NCBI GenBank assembly: GCA_034436335.1
Contig: DAOTVO010000048.1
Location: 27,538 to 91,537 of the forward strand
Length of the DNA: 64,000 bases
Reading direction: 5' to 3'
DNA from: UBA877 sp034436335
GTDB taxonomy: Bacteria; Chloroflexota; Anaerolineae; Anaerolineales; Villigracilaceae
The position numbers were made by a program, and so were the translations under genes. Each line of letters starts with the position of its first letter. Position 1 is the stretch's first letter. Of this stretch, positions 63,855 to 64,000 are shown one piece after another. The notes beneath the pieces were generated by a model, which searched no databases, was not told the DNA's origin, and saw only the letters and a list, made by a program, of their open reading frames with translations.

Positions 63855-64000
63855 TCAACCGCTCAACACCTTGAGCAAGTAATCTTCATTCCAACCGGCC
63901 TGTAGGCGTTTGGCTTGCATGCCACCTTTGGCAGTTTTCTCTTGTTTGAGCAGGTTCACCGCCATATGCCGCAGGATGGCAAAATTCTCCGGCGCATGAT
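63855..64000 (-). mobile_element. ISAs1-family transposase C-terminus (cut by window edge)
   Basis: The last 47 codons read HAPENFAILRHMAVNLLKQE then KRLQAGWNEDYLLKVLSG and stop at 63855. 'APENFAxLRHxAlNLLxxEK...KRxxAGWdxdYLLkVL' is the conserved tail of ISAs1-type DDE transposases. The sequence between the stop and about 63829 (CACCCTTAACGTAGGGCAAT) probably contains the element's terminal inverted repeat. The other end and most of the transposase lie beyond the window, so intactness cannot be judged. Confidence 0.85.

Overview
The window looks like a chromosomal segment of an Anaerolineae-type Chloroflexota bacterium. This is inferred from style and content, not from a marker gene. It is GC-rich and dense in secreted lipoproteins with Thr/Pro linkers after a lipobox. 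It has tandem sugar ABC permeases with very large binding proteins, a DUF92 protein, a bactofilin, and many kinds of short dispersed repeats inside and between genes. Housekeeping genes (obg, fmt, hisS, glnS, clpB, tRNA-His) indicate a chromosome rather than a plasmid.

Layout. 1-1.3 kb: start of a Fur-like regulator, a rhomboid protease, and remnants of a transposase and of a winged-helix regulator. 1.3-5.7 kb: three tandem lipoproteins (beta-helix, SH3-like, SUMF1-like). 5.8-7.7 kb: a NarL-type response regulator, a nucleotidyltransferase/partner pair, and the broken 5' end of a second response regulator. 7.7-14.9 kb: a type I restriction-modification locus (hsdM-hsdS-GxxExxY-hsdR-YgjP). Every gene junction or coding region of this locus except the hsdR/YgjP overlap carries a CACAGAG-type repeat. 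15-18.6 kb: a large propeller/Y_Y_Y sensor kinase. 18.8-21.4 kb: clpB. 21.4-25.8 kb: a DUF4258/YgiT toxin-antitoxin pair, a membrane protein, an ECF sigma/anti-sigma pair and several gene remnants, including two copies of clpB tail sequence. 25.8-30 kb: obg, 3-methyladenine glycosylase, bactofilin, PH-domain protein, DUF92. 30-33.7 kb: a three-gene cassette of HerA-type ATPase, TSPPY DNA methyltransferase and a small HAS-barrel-like protein. 33.7-38.5 kb: glpK, fmt, a DUF4870 protein, hisS.

38.5-61.5 kb is one long co-directional block read right to left: GH94 phosphorylase, sugar-binding protein, a 964-residue binding protein, two permeases, a Yip1/NHL membrane protein, a DUF5696 protein, two more permeases, a PF10091 lipoprotein glycosidase, a LacI regulator, a second PF10091 enzyme, GH35 and GH3. 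Several adjacent genes overlap by 4-8 bases. A strong promoter with an overlapping palindromic LacI-type operator sits before the first gene. PF10091 (GH144) together with GH3 and GH94 suggests uptake and breakdown of a beta-glucan, plausibly beta-1,2-glucan. There is no transport ATPase in the block, so one must be shared from elsewhere. The right end holds tRNA-His with its own promoter and terminator, glnS, and the 3' end of an ISAs1-type transposase.

The most unusual property is the repeat load: about ten recognisably different families of short, palindromic or internally repetitive elements. Several are inserted in frame in functional-looking proteins (HsdR, HsdM, HsdS, GlpK, the sensor kinase, GH35). 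In hsdS an 81-bp direct repeat is spaced exactly 729 bp apart, so recombination would remove one target-recognition half in frame.
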